DNA of 64,000 bases from Cordilura impudica (GCA_963682025.1 OY821519.1:95036585-95100584); one strand, 5' to 3'. Positions 24,891-38,322 are shown, counted from the stretch's first letter. The notes: generated by a model from the sequence alone, not told the origin. Program-made: numbers and translations.

Positions 24891-26425
24891 ACAAGTACGA
24901 AAATTATAATCGGTCGGGACCGACTATACGATTCGAGAGAGGGTCCTGGATCCAAAAATAAGCTAAACCAAATATTAGTGGCACAATTTTTTTTTGTCTG
25001 CAGATATGAAAAAGTTCAAATCGGATGCTATATTTAGATGTCAGGGCCGATCCTGACATCTGTGTAATATTTTTGTTTTTGGTAGGTTTAAATGAAGATC
25101 CAGAAACGGCATTATATGGAAGCTATGACTAAGAATTGGAATTCTTAAAGACACACAAACTAAATTTGCCTGACATCTATCTGATAATTTTCATCTTATG
25201 GCATTATAAGCCGGTCTAACAGGGGTCATTTATATGGGGACTAGGTCTGAACATGCTCCGACTTTCACCAATTTTAATAAAGGGTCCGCCAAATAACTTT
25301 TTTTTTTTTTTGAAAATGCTATAAAAAAAAACTGCTGAATATTATCTCAAATTTCTTTTTTTATTTGAAAGTACAATCCTTCCGGTTAATAATGGAAAAT
25401 AAATAACGGTGTCAAATCGCAGCTCCGAGGTGGCCAACCGACATCAGCTCTGCGGCTGATAATGCGATCTTCAAAAACAGGGCGCAAAACATCGAGTGTA
25501 GCTTCGGCTGTATGGCACGTAGCGCCGTCCTGTTGAAAACTAATGTTGTCCTCCTCTTCAATTTTTGTGAACAAAAATTCGTTCAACATGGCCCGATAAC
25601 GATCGCCATTGACTGTAACGGCCACTCCTTGCTCATTTTCGACGAAAAATGGCCCAATTGTGCCTCTGGACCAAAATCCGCACCAAACAGTGACTCGTTT
25701 TGGGTGTATCGGCTTTTCAATGCATGCGTGCGGGTTTTCTGTGCCCCAAATGCGACAATTTTGCTTGTTTACATACCCGCCAAGATCAAAATGAGCTTCC
25801 TCTGAAAAGATGATTTTTTTTGGCAAAATCGGCATCTTCTGTAAGTCGATCGCAGGCCCACTTAGCGAAGCGAAAACGCATTGGATGGTCAGTTGGCTTC
25901 AACTCCTGAACCAATTGGACTTTGTATGGCGTCATACCAAGGTCTTTATGCAAAATTCGTCTCAATGATGCCTCCGAAATGTTCAATTCTTGAGAACGAC
26001 GGTGAATTGATGTTGATGGCGCTTCACGCACACTTTCTGCCACAGCAGCAATATTCTCGGGTGCATTGTTTTTGGCTTTTCACGCTTTGGTTTATCGATG
26101 AGGATGCCAGTTTCTTTCACTTTTTTTCACAAGATAACGAAATACGGAGCTGACGGTGCTTCTCTTCTTCCAAAATCCGTACGCAATTTTCGCACACATT
26201 CTGCAACATTACCATGATTTTCAAAGTAATGTCGCAATATTTCCCAGCGTTGTTCAAGAGTATACACAACCATATTCGTTCAGCGGAAGGATAAAACTAA
26301 TTATCTGTCAAATCAGACATGAGCTAAGTGTTACCATTCACGAAATAAGCACTAGTTGAAAAAAAATATATTCATATTCGCGACCTGTAGTTTGATTACA
26401 AAGTTTAAATGGATACACGGACGAC
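24891..26425 (-). mobile_element. DINE-1/mini-me-like element split by a mariner
   Basis: 24891-25279 (CAAGTACGAAAATTATAATCGG onwards) and about 26362-26425 (ATATTCATATTCGCGACCTG, then a decayed ACGGACGAC microsatellite) are parts of one DINE copy. The mariner-like element lies between them. About 50 bp of DINE sequence around the junction is missing. Confidence 0.65.
25280..26357 (-). pseudogene. Mariner-like transposase pseudogene
   Basis: Cut-and-paste transposase relic read from 26273 (MVVYTLEQRWEILRHYFE) to 25386. In order: N-terminal helix-turn-helix, second HTH (LNISEASLRRILHKDLGMTP), first catalytic Asp in EEAHFDLGGYVNKQ, and second in FQQDGATCHTA. Then WPPRSCDLTPL jumps directly to IFHY, so the third catalytic residue region (normally an Asp 34 residues after the second, DD34D) and about 60 codons are deleted. 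Frame changes lie near 26090 and in the A-run at about 25815. The left end AGGGTCCGCC is visible; the right terminal repeat is lost. Confidence 0.85.
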
Positions 26426-26699
26426 GCGACGCATAATGGACCAAATACTTAGTCTGGCGTGCAAAAGAGTATAATTCGACATAGAGAGTACCTAGAAATG
26501 CGAAATTTTAAATGCAACAAGAAAATGGAATGATACACTATATCGTAAAAATGTGGGAAGTATTTAAGGGGGCGTGGCACGTATTGCAACTTTTCAAAAT
26601 AAAATATATGTAAGTAAACGATTTGTGTCATCACTCGTTTTTCTTGACACAAATTTATATAATATTATAATTTATAATACAGAAACTCGCGAAGTTTAT

Positions 26700-28460
26700 A
26701 TTTTTTATTAAATTTCACTGCTTTCATCACTTAAATAGTCTCCGTCTACATTGTTTTCAATTTCCTGGAAGACAGGTTCAGAAAGTATTAATATTTTATG
26801 GAGGCTGGACGGTACGTAGTACCAGGGATAGAGTCCAGTATAGTTTCGCAGTATCTGATAAATAATGGCGAAAAGCTGCAACATTTACGGTGTATCCGCA
26901 TGATATTGTTCTTAAAATAATTAATAGTCTCTTTATTAAGGCTTCATTTACTCCAATTACACTAGACGCTAAGAATGTTTGGTAAAAAAACGTCTAGCCG
27001 TATTTGCGTCATTTGTTTAATCCATTCCAGGTTTTGTGGCATCCACTAGTAAATGCATTTGGTATTTAGTATTTTCTTTTACAGTCTTTTTTAGATTTTT
27101 CACTTCAACTTTATCCTAAGCATTACGAGGCTTACACCTTTGCATATCAAGCTTATACGAAATATGTAAGACACATTCAAAACAAAGTATCCAGGCATGT
27201 AAAATAGAAATCCCAAACTTATACAAATTTTCAATGTATGAGAGTTTTGCAATAGCCTCTAAGTCGTTCATTATACTAGGTGTCGCTGCATATATTCAAC
27301 ATGTTTGTGATGACGAGTCTGAAATAGTGCTGAAAACTTTTCCATCTATCAACAAGAAATTATGATACACCATAATCTCTTCACTTCCAATTTTAATTTT
27401 TGTTGGTAGGATTGCAGAAATCTGGTTTTTAACAATTGAAATTTCTTGTTTTATTAAAGCTCTGTTTCTTTTTCAAAAATATTTTTAATAGGCCTGCAAA
27501 ATCGTGCTGATGAAGTGTATGGATTTTGCCATAAAATAGCATTATTATATTTAAGTTGTAAAGGCACCAGACATAGTTATCACAAATAGTATCAGTAAAC
27601 ATTTGCTTATAGTTCGAATGATCGCTCTTCAAGTGGTTTAGTTTGTTCCAGTAAGTCAATTTGAAGTTCTCCTGACCTTTCAACTGTCTTATCGACTAAA
27701 CATTGCAAAGAAACCTGTGCTGAAACATCCGAAAAGGTCATATTACTGGGAAACAGCACTTTTCTTTCGCAGATTTAACAACATGGTACATGGTGCGTTT
27801 CGGTTCTTGGCCCCTATTTGCATTAACTTATATGTGTGTCTCCGTCTATAAATAAAGCCAAGGCATCTTTAGGAGTATATGTAATAGGCATATTAGTTGG
27901 GCAGAAAACCGTTTTTTTTTTTTTTTTTTTAATTTTAGTCGCTCTCGTTGCAGAGGCGATTAATTCATTTAACATTTTCGCAGCATCTCTTTCTCCAGAT
28001 TTGTATAAACTGACTTTTGTTGGTAAAAACCAATTCATCACACAAATTAGCTTTTACAAGCGAAGAAACATTTAAAAGTTGGGTCCTCTTACTTTTTTTC
28101 AGCAAAATCTTTTTTTGGTTTATGAGTAACAGAGCCAGAGGGACCAGCAACTTCCGAATCCGTTTCAGCGATCTCAAAAACTATTTTTCGTATTTAGTTT
28201 GAAATTTTTTTTCGTCCTATTCGCATTTTTCCATTTCTCGCCAAGGTCGTGAACAATTTTGTGTACATTTTGCTTTGCTTTTTTGTATTTTTCATTGTTG
28301 ACTTCTTCTGTGAATCCAATTTTACTCATTACATATTCAGTAACGGTACCTGATTCATTTTTGTTGTCTTGGGCGTTTAGCCAAACATTAAACAATTCTT
28401 GTCTTAAAATTGACATTTCGACTAAAAATAAAAAAGCGGCAAAAATCGGCAGCCACATTT
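26700..28460 (-). pseudogene. RAG1/Transib-like transposase relic, copy 2
   Basis: Frame-broken pieces, read right to left: an N-terminal part near 28458-28174 (RQELFNVWLNAQDN, KYKKAKQNVHKIVHDLGEKW), a segment at 28041-27823 (AAKMLNELIAS, DALALFIDGDTHIS), a segment near 27640 (LKSDHSNYKQMF), then about 27050 (TKPGM, TNDANTARRFF) and 26900 (ILRTISCGYTV, LSDTAKLYW). The order and motifs fit a widespread invertebrate transposon protein family that I relate to RAG1/Transib by its pattern. The section that would hold the last catalytic Glu is deleted. Assignment is from memory of motifs. Confidence 0.5.
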
Positions 28461-28958
28461 TTTATTATTTTGAAGCCTAATAGCTATTCCTTCTAAAGCA
28501 TACGGAATATCTAGAGAAGTCAGCGGTATTAGTAGCTAAATTCTTTAACAAAATTCAAGTTTGCTTGAAAAATAATTTTGCTATAGACACTCCTTTAAAT
28601 CTGTTTTTTAGCGAACAAATACATAGATATGCTTCAAATTTAAACAATTATTAATACATACCTAGAGGGTGAAATATAATAAATAATCTTATTCATAAAC
28701 TTTCTACGGTCCTTCAAAAAACACTTCAAACAATCAACACGTCTATACGGAATTTGAAGAAATTTTTGGTAAAAATAAATTAATCATGTTTGATTGCCTA
28801 CTACGATGTTGTTTTGCAAAAAACAAAGAAAATTTATTAGCGTCAAGCAAGATAGGAATGTGACAAGCAGAAATGCGATATTAATTTTATTTTATTAACA
28901 CCACATTTTTGGACCAATTTCGCACCAGATTCAACATTAGGCCCGCTGTGCGACGGGC
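28461..28958. other. AT-rich gap between transposon relics
   Basis: No reading frame or repeat recognised. It may include untranslated sequence of the relics on either side. Confidence 0.3.
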
Positions 28959-29100
28959 AGACGGATGGACGGACATCGCTAAATCGATTCAAAAAGTGAT
29001 TGATCGATTGATATAATAAATGATGGGTCTAGATCAAATATTTTTGGAAGTTGCAAACAAAAGCACAAACTCATTATACCCTGACCACGCACAGTGGTAT
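28959..29100 (-). mobile_element. DINE-1/mini-me-like fragment
   Basis: The microsatellite side of the family (ACGGATGGACGGACATCGC) runs through GATGGGTCTAGATCAAATA to the end TCATTATACCCTGACCAC. The rest of the element is absent. Confidence 0.6.
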
Positions 29101-29440
29101 TGCTTCATGCATTTTTGTGCAAAAAAATATAAAGCGTTTTATGACGTAGAATAGCAAAAATATAAAGTTTCATCCAAATCAGCCACGCCCACCGCCCACC
29201 GCCCATACAACTAAAAATTAAATTTTCATATAAAATTTTTTCTTGTAATTTGTCATGGATCATCTGTACTACGAAAACAAAAATTTTGGAAAGTTTCATC
29301 CAAATCGGCCACGCCCATCGCCTATATTACTCAGAAAAAATAACCATTTCACCCACTACCCGCCCGACTTATTTTCTGTAAAAATATTTAGTAGGATCAC
29401 CTAAAATAAAATAATTAGTTACATGTGTAAGGAAACTTAT
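29101..29440. other. Repeat-like stretch with CCACGCCC motifs
   Basis: Two copies of AAAGTTTCATCCAAATC followed by GCCACGCCCA lie at about 29166 and 29291, so the stretch contains an internal duplication of about 125 bp. No coding frame. Confidence 0.35.
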
Positions 29441-29444
29441 TTAC

Positions 29445-30660
29445 TTATTCATCCATCATTTCTTTTACGATATCATCTAATTCCAGATGTTGTTTACGGG
29501 GTTGACGCCTTATTTTAGTAACAAAAGGATCTGATGATACCAAGAGACGGTTGAAAACATCAGTGTTAGTTGCCATTCTATTGCATTTTCTTGAAAACAT
29601 CAGTCTATATCTTCTATAATCCTTGTTGCGCGCTTCTTCTGCCTCTTCGGATAGCATACCAATAGGAAGAGTAGCTGCATCGATAATTTCTTTTCCATGC
29701 ATTAATATTTTATGCACAGTTAGTGGCATATAATACCAGCCGTATTTTTCGACATAAAGTTTCGCCGTATCCCGCGTGTAATTTTTAAACTTCATAGAAT
29801 TAAATTAATTCCTCTTTAACTTAGTTATTTCAGCAACAAGTGACGGATTGGAAAAAAACGTCTTGAGGTGTTACCGTCGTTGGAGGTTCCAGTGCCTTGT
29901 TGAAGCTCATCAGCTCGTAAATAAGGTCATGAATTCGGACTTTGTTTTCTTGTTTCATAGCCTTATGTACGTCTTCGAGCGCCGACCAGTTTTGAATTGG
30001 TTTATTGTAAGCAATATGAAGAATGCACTCCATAAACTTGATGCGACCGCGCAACTAGGAAATCCCCAATTTGAAGGCATCGGTATCAATTGGTCTTGCT
30101 GCAACTACGTCTACGTTGTTCATTTGTGTTGGTTTTGCTTTACAAATGTAGCAAACGACTGCTGACGAGGTTTGCGTAACTGTCTGAGCAGTCTTAGCCA
30201 TCCAACATTGTAAACAGCAAATTGTGATTAACACTTAATTGCTCTCCACAAGCTAAAACTACAGTATTTTCAAAGCACCAATATCAGAATTGATTTCTTG
30301 TTTAAAACATGTTCTTTAGTTTCCTTTGCAAATTGAAAGCAGATTGGGCGGCAATACCTTGTTGAAGAAGGATTTTTGTTTCACCAGTATTCCTCTTGCG
30401 AAGTTGACTGTAAAGTAAGCGGAACCATTGTTGCTAAGAATATACTTTTATCGCTTACATCAGCTGCTAAACTCTATTGTATTCAACGTGACCAGAGAAG
30501 CCATCGCAACACCACTTGCTGATTAAGGTCAAGTTAGTGGTGTTCATGTGCTTAATTTCTTCATCCGAAAAACTTTGAATCTTTGAGCGCATATTTGATA
30601 CTTTCGTACTGGTTCCTTGTTAGATCTGCATCCACCATATACGTGTTTTGTCTTTATTTC
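29445..30660 (-). pseudogene. RAG1/Transib-like transposase relic, copy 1
   Basis: Read from about 30650 down: DADLTRNQYESIKYAL, then ISKWCCDGFSGHVEYNR (30490-30520), LLFTMLDG, VVCYICKA (about 30150), RIKFMECILHIAYNKPIQNW (from 30054), DTAKLYVEKYGWYYMPLTVH and TLPIGMLSEEAEEARNKDY (29795-29600), ending in LLVSSDPFVTKIR. CDG, the CxxC and the SEEAEEARNK block resemble, in order, the first catalytic Asp, the zinc-binding turn and the last catalytic Glu region of RAG1-type transposases. Frame breaks and deletions make it inactive. It lies head-to-tail with copy 2. Confidence 0.55.
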
Positions 30661-30913
30661 TTTGCTTAATTTCTAGCGTAATTTCTTGTGACTTTTTTCA
30701 TAAAATTTATAACTTTGTTCAGCAGTATAAAATATTATAAGGATTTTTTTTATAAATCGCAATAATATACTCCCTTCTTCCATTTTATTGCAGTCAGAGC
30801 ATGGAGGTCACCGGAGCTAACCTTTTTTTCCTCCAAAGAAAACTGAGAACACTGAAATTTCAAGGGCTTTTTTTTAATTTAAATATTTTCGAAACTATTT
30901 GTGCTATCCAGTT

Positions 30914-30916
<3 letters not shown>

Positions 30917-30953
<37 letters not shown>
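30917..30953. repeat. Poly-T tract
   Basis: An uninterrupted run of about 37 T residues in a wider T-rich region (30840-30960). It could be the A-tail of a minus-strand retroposon, but no body for one is recognised next to it. Confidence 0.6.
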
Positions 30954-30957
<4 letters not shown>

Positions 30958-31122
30958 ATCACAAGATATTTTACCATATTTTAAGAATATCATGACATAA
31001 AATAGTTAACGAACAACAAATATGCGTATACTGGCCCTCAAGTTGCATTAAAATCTTAGTCGCTTTTCGCTTTACTTTTCCCAAGCACTTTTAAGTAATT
31101 ATTTTGCGCTAAAAAATTATTT

Positions 31123-31905
31123 TTATACCCTATACCACTATGTGGTTTGGGTATAATGACTTTGTGCTGCTGTTTGTAACAACCAAAAATATTTGACCTA
31201 GACCCATCTTTAATTATACCGATCGAATCAGAATCACTTTCTGAGTTGATTTAATAATGTCCGTCCGTCCGTCCGTCCGTCCGTCTGTGTGTCCATGTAA
31301 ACCTTGTAATCAAACTGCAGGTCGCAAATATGAATACATTTTGATGAAATTTGGTATATAAGCTTTTATCGGCCATGGGATGAACGCTATTGAAATTGGT
31401 GAGAATCGGTCCATGTTCAGACCTAGCCCCCATACAAATTACCCATATGAAATCGACATAAATTGCCATAAGATCCAAATTGTCATATAGATCTTACTCA
31501 AATTGGGTTTGTATGCGTTCATTACATCCATTAATGAGTAGTCCAAAAATGATCCCTTTGACCCCATATAGAGCTGCTTCCCGAGCTTCACTTAAATCTA
31601 TTAAAAACAAAAATATTGCACTGATTCTTCTCAAATTTTGTTTGTATATATTTTTGCAAAATACAAGAGACTTTACCAAACATGATCAGGATCGGTCCAT
31701 TTTTGGACCAAGTCCCTATATAGATATAGCATCCGATATGAACTTTTTCATATCTGCAGCCAAAAAAATTAATAAAAATCCCACTCATATTTGGTTTTTG
31801 CTTATTTTCTATGTCCAGTTAGTTGGGCCTAAGAGATAGAGTCTCTAAACGCATGGTATAGGGTATCGTATAGTCGGTCTAGACCGACTATAATTTTCTT
31901 ACTTG
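31123..31905 (+). mobile_element. DINE-1/mini-me-like element, most complete copy
   Basis: Begins TTATACCCTATACCACTATG and ends GACCGACTATAATTTTCTTA plus CTTG. Landmarks are ATTTGACCTAGACCC, a GTCC-repeat microsatellite at about 31258-31287, TCGGCCATGGGATGAACGC and CTCTAAACGCATGGTATAGG. Families of this kind (DINE-1, INE-1, mini-me) are non-autonomous and Helitron-related, and seed GTCY microsatellites in flies. No true gene lies inside. Confidence 0.8.
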
Positions 31906-33403
31906 TTTTTTTTTTAAGCAATGATGCATTTCTCTTAACGAAACAATTCCCTACAAAATTGCATCATTAGATTTTTAATATTTTACAGTCGAAAAATAGA
32001 CTTTTTTCACTTAGAATTTCACTGTACCACGTAGTGGTATAAACAGGGGGGTATAAAAACAAAATATTAGAATTTCAAGTTTTTGCTACTATTATATTTT
32101 ATAGCACAACCGTTCCTTGATTCAATTATTTCGAAACTTAATGTGAAATCTTCTTTAATTTAGCAAATGGTGCATATAATAATATTATTCGTTATGTTGT
32201 TGGTTTAAGAAGCTATTCTATCATATTCGTGTGTGACTGTTATCTCAACAATATGTTCTTACATCAACAAATTAAGAACAACTAATTTTAAATATGTAAT
32301 TTTTAATCCAAACTTGGAACATGAGCTGAATTTTCGTCCAAAACTAGTTGAATCTAATAATTACAGTTCTTACCTTCATTTAAATCGGAAATTATCATAA
32401 CAATTTGGAGTTACAAAACACTTACCTAAAAAGAAATAAAAAAGTATATTAAATATTTTTAACAATTTATTTATAACAAAAAAAAAAACATTAATTTAAT
32501 CTTTGACTAAATTTGGTTCACAAAATTTTGGAAACAGTTTATTCATATTTCTTTAAGTTAAACATCTAACAGTGGATTAATACTAAAAAATATTAAAATA
32601 TACAACTTCTGAACTTTTCGGAAGCTAATTTACAGGCAGCCAATCTACATAACGATTTTATGGAGACTACAGAAAAGTAAAAAGCATTTCATATTAAAAT
32701 AAAATATTAAAAAAAAAAACAAGTAAGAAAACTATAATCGGATCCAGTATTTATATGGGGACTAACTAAACTTATTTTTTACAAAATAATGGACTAAACA
32801 AAACTGAAAATAATCTGTGCAATATTTTTGGCCCCCAGAGATTATTATTGGTTCCCAAAGTTGAAAATATGGCTCCAGGGAAAGAGATTTTCCACAAATG
32901 AAGAAGTCATATCAGAGAAGGAAACCTATTTTGAAGAGTTTGACAAATCGTGTTTTTTTAAGGGTATCAAGATGTTAGAGGATCGTTGGAAGAAGTGAAA
33001 TTCATTTAACGGAGATTACGTTGAAGAATAAAATTGATTTCAAATCAATAATACCGGTTTTTCATTGTTAGCCCACGGAGTTCACTACATGTAGTACGTA
33101 TAGCATTACACTTTCACAGTCGAATCAGTGATGGTCGTAACTATATATTAAGACCTGAGATCGCAATGCGCTTAATGGTCATTGAACTATGTACATGTTT
33201 TAAAACATGACATGACCTCATCTATTTGCAGTGCAAAGTTCTTTGATATGGAATGTACAACAATTTTTAAAGAAATTTTGTGGTAAAAAGTAAGCATACA
33301 TTACGAAATTTGCTTTTGTAGAACCGATCTTTATCGAGTAGTTCCCACACGCCAACATTTTTGTCGAAATAATTTGAAATTTTTAAAACATATTCTCTAC
33401 ATA
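31906..33403. other. Unassigned AT-rich sequence
   Basis: A DINE end fragment (AACAAGTAAGAAAACTATAA) is visible at 32719-32775, cut off after about 55 bp. Nothing else is recognised. 33130-33240 is faintly similar to 20935-21000. Confidence 0.35.
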
Positions 33404-34106
33404 CGGTATCTCACAGAAATAAGTTTCCATGGCATCATTATATCAATAACGCATTGTAATATTTTAAATATTTGAAAACTTACATTGGCATGTGTTTTAT
33501 TTTCAAGAACCGTTATCTAGCCGACTAATGGCGCCGGCAGAGCAGCGGCAGCTCAGGGTTTGTTTATATATTCCACGTTTTTTGCTATCAGTTGAGTTTT
33601 TGGCGTTACAGAAGTAAGTTTCCAGCAAAAAAAACATTAGTTCTCGTTCAGTGGCCATAAAAATATAACAATTTGCTTTCTAAATTGTGTAATATCACGT
33701 TTTAAAATAAAACATAAAAAATAAAACCAAACAATCATCAAATTTGTAAGATTTTTAATAAATTAAATTCTAACCTGGAATAATTAGTTTTTATAATTTT
33801 TTGGGCACTTCAATGGGAAAATTTAAGCAATTTACACTGGCAGAGCGTAAGGCTATAATTGAAATGCATAAAAGTGGCGATTCTCACAGAAAAATTGCTA
33901 ACATTTTCAAAAAATCGCATACAGCTATCGGAAATGTTATTCGCGTATTCCAACAACATTTGCGGGTATGCCCTATAAAACTTGCAGGTAGACAAAGAAT
34001 TACATCGAAAAGGGTTGTGGATAGAATCATCACTATTTCCAATACAAATCCATTAATTTCGGTGCCAAAAATTCGTGCCAAAAATTCGTGCCAAATTACA
34101 AAGTGA

Positions 34107-35575
34107 TTCGTGCCAAACACAGCTGTATTACAGCTTTAGCTGATGTAACAGAAGATATAAGGAGAGATATTGATGATGGCCGCGTGGTAATATTAGTGCT
34201 GTTAGACCATTCAAAAGCTTTCGATACGGTGGATCACACAGTTTTGCTACAAAAGCTTAAGAACATGATGCACTTTTCACCAACTTCTGTTGCACTTATG
34301 AAGTCTTACCTAGTAAATCGTTCGCAATGCATAGAAACTAATAAAATTGCATCGACGTTCCTTCCTGTGGTAAGAGGTGTACCACAGGGTTCTATCCTTG
34401 GTCCCCTCCTTTTCTCAATTTATGCTTCTGATCTACCTAAACAGTTAACTCACTGCAATATAAGAATGTATGCTGATGACGTACAGCTATATATTAGCAG
34501 CAAGAAAGAAAAAATTGAAGATTGCAGTAGAAATTTGAATGATGACTTAGAACGTGTTTCTCGTTGGGCAGCTGCAAATGGACTGAGTCTCAATCCACAA
34601 AAAACAAAGTGTATTTTGGTGCGTAACAGATTGACAAGAATCTCAGACAATCTAAACATATATAGAAATGATCAACAAATCGAAATCGTTGAACGAGCAA
34701 AAAATTTGGGTGTTATCTTTAATAAAACATTGACTTGGTCAGACCATGTCGCTGCTGCCTGTGGTAAAACGTATTCGATGTTACGAACACTTTGGCCTAC
34801 CCAATATTGTACACCAATTAATATACGCTTGCTACTTGTAAAGACATACTTAATACCAACACTACTATATGCATGTGAAATATTTGCAAGTTGCGATACT
34901 AAAAGTAAGTCCAGGCTAAATATAACGTTTAACAATATCGCAAGATACGTTTACGGGCTCAGAAGGTTCGATCAAATTTCATCTTATTCAAAGCAAATTT
35001 TCGGTGTCAATTTTGATGACTTATTAAAAATAAGATGTCTTACTTTTTTACACAAAATAATTAGTAACCAGAGACCAGAATATCTTTATAACCGATTGCG
35101 TTTTAGTAGGCTTCGGAGAAATAACAATTTAATTCAATTTCGGCACCATACGTTGGTATCTGAATGGCAGTTTTTCATACATGCAGCACGTCTTTGGAAT
35201 GGTTTACCTTCTACAATTAAAGGAATCAGCAACGGCTCAATTTTCAAAAAGAAAATTTTACAACAATACATTTAGAAAATTTTTATTTTTTTACAATGCA
35301 CATATACTAACTTGCTGTTAACAAATATATATTGAAAATTTTTACTGTATACTTTTTATTTGTTTTTTAAATTCGATATGCCACTTATAAATATCTACTA
35401 TTTGTATATAAATCAATATTTTGTTTTTTATTATTAATATTTAATATTGCCACAGTAATGTTAAGTTGTATTGTAAATCAAACTCCAACTAACATATTTA
35501 AACCTGTTCTGTTTTGAAGATTTCATGTCTTGTTGAACAGGATACCAAATTTAAATAAACAAAAATAAATAAATA
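34107..35575 (+). mobile_element. 5'-truncated non-LTR retrotransposon (LINE), copy 1
   Basis: The C-terminal half of a reverse transcriptase is open from the truncation point to 35275. It shows LLDHSKAFDTVDH, GVPQGSILGPLLF, YADDVQLY (catalytic Asp pair), LNPQKTKC and NLGVIFN motifs in order, then a LINE-type C-terminal region ending LWNGLP. A 3' untranslated region of about 300 bp ends in an AAATA-type tail. AAAGTGA at 34100-34106 and 35576-35582 is the probable target-site duplication. It has no in-frame stop, so it is fairly young. The same family is found at 42.4 kb; the clade is probably CR1/Jockey-like. Confidence 0.85.
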
Positions 35576-35830
35576 AAAGTGAAGGCTTCGAAGTACCATC
35601 AGTCAGCGCAAACTATACGAAGAAGATTGCATGAAGCTGGCAAGCATGGACGTGTTGCAAGAAAAATTCCTTACTTTTTTTTGTTTGTTAGATTTATCGT
35701 CATTTTTCAGACATATTGCAATTACTACTGTAATTAATATGCAATTTTTTTTTTTAATTTTGTTTAAATGGTGCGTGGTAAAGAAGAAGAAAGCATATAT
35801 TTCAAAAATTCATAACTGCACTGTATTCTT

Positions 35831-38322
35831 AATCGGACCGGTTTCTGGCATTTCAGCCTTCATCAGCGATTTATTGAACATTGTGATAATTGTTATGTTT
35901 TTAATTGAATAGATTGTTTCTATATGAAAATTTTTTCTACTTAGGGCGGCCGTGAGGTTTCGAACCATGAACCTTCTCACATACACTCGTACTTGCACTT
36001 TTTGGTCAGCGCTTTAACACACTCACCTAAAGTCAGGCCTACGAGCAGTGTGGTTAGTTTTCACTTTTCGTACCATACAGCTTTACTTTGTATTAATTTC
36101 AGAAGATACAACTCTGTCCAAACAAACAATCGTTATTTTTGAATTTTGAATATTTTTTGCATTTATACTTCTAATTTCCACTATTCTCAGTTTTCGTAAG
36201 AGTTGTCATATGTGATGTACGGTTTTTGTACATACCTACATATGCACTTTACATTATTTGAGATGACGCTTTGAAGCGAAGAAAAAATTTTTTTTTTTTG
36301 TTTGTTAGATTTATCGTCATTTTTCAGACATATTGCAATTACTACTGTAATTAATATGCAATTTTTTTTTTTTTAATTTTGTTTAAATGGTGCGTGGTAA
36401 AGAAGAAGAAAGCATATATTTCAAAAATTCATAACTGCACTGTATTCTTAATCGGACCGGTTTCTGGCATTTCAGCCTTCATCAGCGATTTATTGAACAT
36501 TGTGATAATTGTTATGTTTTTAATTGAATAGATTGTTTCTATATGAAAATTTTTTCTACTTAGGGCGGCCGTGAGGTTTCGAACCATGAACCTTCTCACA
36601 TACACTCGTACTTGCACTTTTTGGTCAGCGCTTTAACACACTCACCTAAAGTCAGGCCTACGAGCAGTGTGGTTAGTTTTCACTTTTCGTACCATACAGC
36701 TTTACTTTGTATTAATTTCAGAAGATACAACTCTGTCCAAACAAACAATCGTTATTTTTGAATTTTGAATATTTTTTGCATTTATACTTCTAATTTCCAC
36801 TATTCTCAGTTTTCGTAAGAGTTGTCATATGTGATGTACGGTTTTTGTACATACCTACATATGCACTTTACATTATTTGAGATGACGCTTTGAAGCGAAG
36901 AAAAAATTTTTTGTTTGTTAGATTTATCGTCATTTTTCAGACATATTGCAATTACTACTGTAATTAATATGCAATTTTTTTTTTAATTTTGTTTAAATGG
37001 TGCGTGGTAAAGAAGAAGAAAGCATATATTTCAAAAATTCATAACTGCACTGTATTCTTAATCGGACCGGTTTCTGGCATTTCAGCCTTCATCAGCGATT
37101 TATTGAACATTGTGATAATTGTTATGTTTTTAATTGAATAGATTGTTTCTATATGAAAATTTTTTCTACTTAGGGCGGCCGTGAGGTTTCGAACCATGAA
37201 CCTTCTCACATACACTCGTACTTGCACTTTTTGGTCAGCGCTTTAACACACTCACCTAAAGTCAGGCCTACGAGCAGTGTGGTTAGTTTTCACTTTTCGT
37301 ACCATACAGCTTTACTTTGTATTAATTTCAGAAGATACAACTCTGTCCAAACAAACAATCGTTATTTTTGAATTTTGAATATTTTTTGCATTTATACTTC
37401 TAATTTCCACTATTCTCAGTTTTCGTAAGAGTTGTCATATGTGATGTACGGTTTTTGTACATACCTACATATGCACTTTACATTATTTGAGATGACGCTT
37501 TGAAGCGAAGAAAAAATTTTTTGTTTGTTAGATTTATCGTCATTTTTCAGACATATTGCAATTACTACTGTAATTAATATGCAATTTTTTTTTTAATTTT
37601 GTTTAAATGGTGCGTGGTAAAGAAGAAGAAAGCATATATTTCAAAAATTCATAACTGCACTGTATTCTTAATCGGACCGGTTTCTGGCATTTCAGCCTTC
37701 ATCAGCGATTTATTGAACATTGTGATAATTGTTATGTTTTTAATTGAATAGATTGTTTCTATATGAAAATTTTTTCTACTTAGGGCGGCCGTGAGGTTTC
37801 GAACCATGAACCTTCTCACATACACTCGTACTTGCACTTTTTGGTCAGCGCTTTAACACACTCACCTAAAGTCAGGCCTACGAGCAGTGTGGTTAGTTTT
37901 CACTTTTCGTACCATACAGCTTTACTTTGTATTAATTTCAGAAGATACAACTCTGTCCAAACAAACAATCGTTATTTTTGAATTTTGAATATTTTTTGCA
38001 TTTATACTTCTAATTTCCACTATTCTCAGTTTTCGTAAGAGTTGTCATATGTGATGTACGGTTTTTGTACATACCTACATATGCACTTTACATTATTTGA
38101 GATGACGCTTTGAAGCGAAGAAAAAATTTTTTGTTTGTTAGATTTATCGTCATTTTTCAGACATATTGCAATTACTACTGTAATTAATATGCAATTTTTT
38201 TTTTTAATTTTGTTTAAATGGTGCGTGGTAAAGAAGAAGAAAGCATATATTTCAAAAATTCATAACTGCACTGTATTCTTAATCGGACCGGTTTCTGGCA
38301 TTTCAGCCTTCATCAGCGATTT
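35831..38322 (-). ncRNA. Five candidate hammerhead ribozymes in the array
   Basis: Identical 42-base motifs lie on the minus strand at 35831-35872, 36450-36491, 37060-37101, 37670-37711 and 38281-38322. Each shows stem I strand AATCG, the invariant CTGATGA, stem II GGC-TGAAAT-GCC, the invariant GAAA, the self-complementary CCGG of stem III, the GTC cleavage triplet, and CGATT, which pairs back to AATCG. A further TTC/GAA pairing extends stem I beyond an internal loop. One weakness: the pair next to the core in stem II is A against A instead of G-C. With only CCGG as stem III, the active form would be a dimer, as in other short type I hammerheads. Confidence 0.75.

Noticed and set aside
30801..30995. 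Phe-rich open frame
   Set aside because: Translation of a poly-T tract.
31251..31839. Open frames on both strands within DINE copies (also 53055-53674 and 57570-57779)
   Set aside because: These recur in every copy of a known non-coding repeat type and are broken differently in each.
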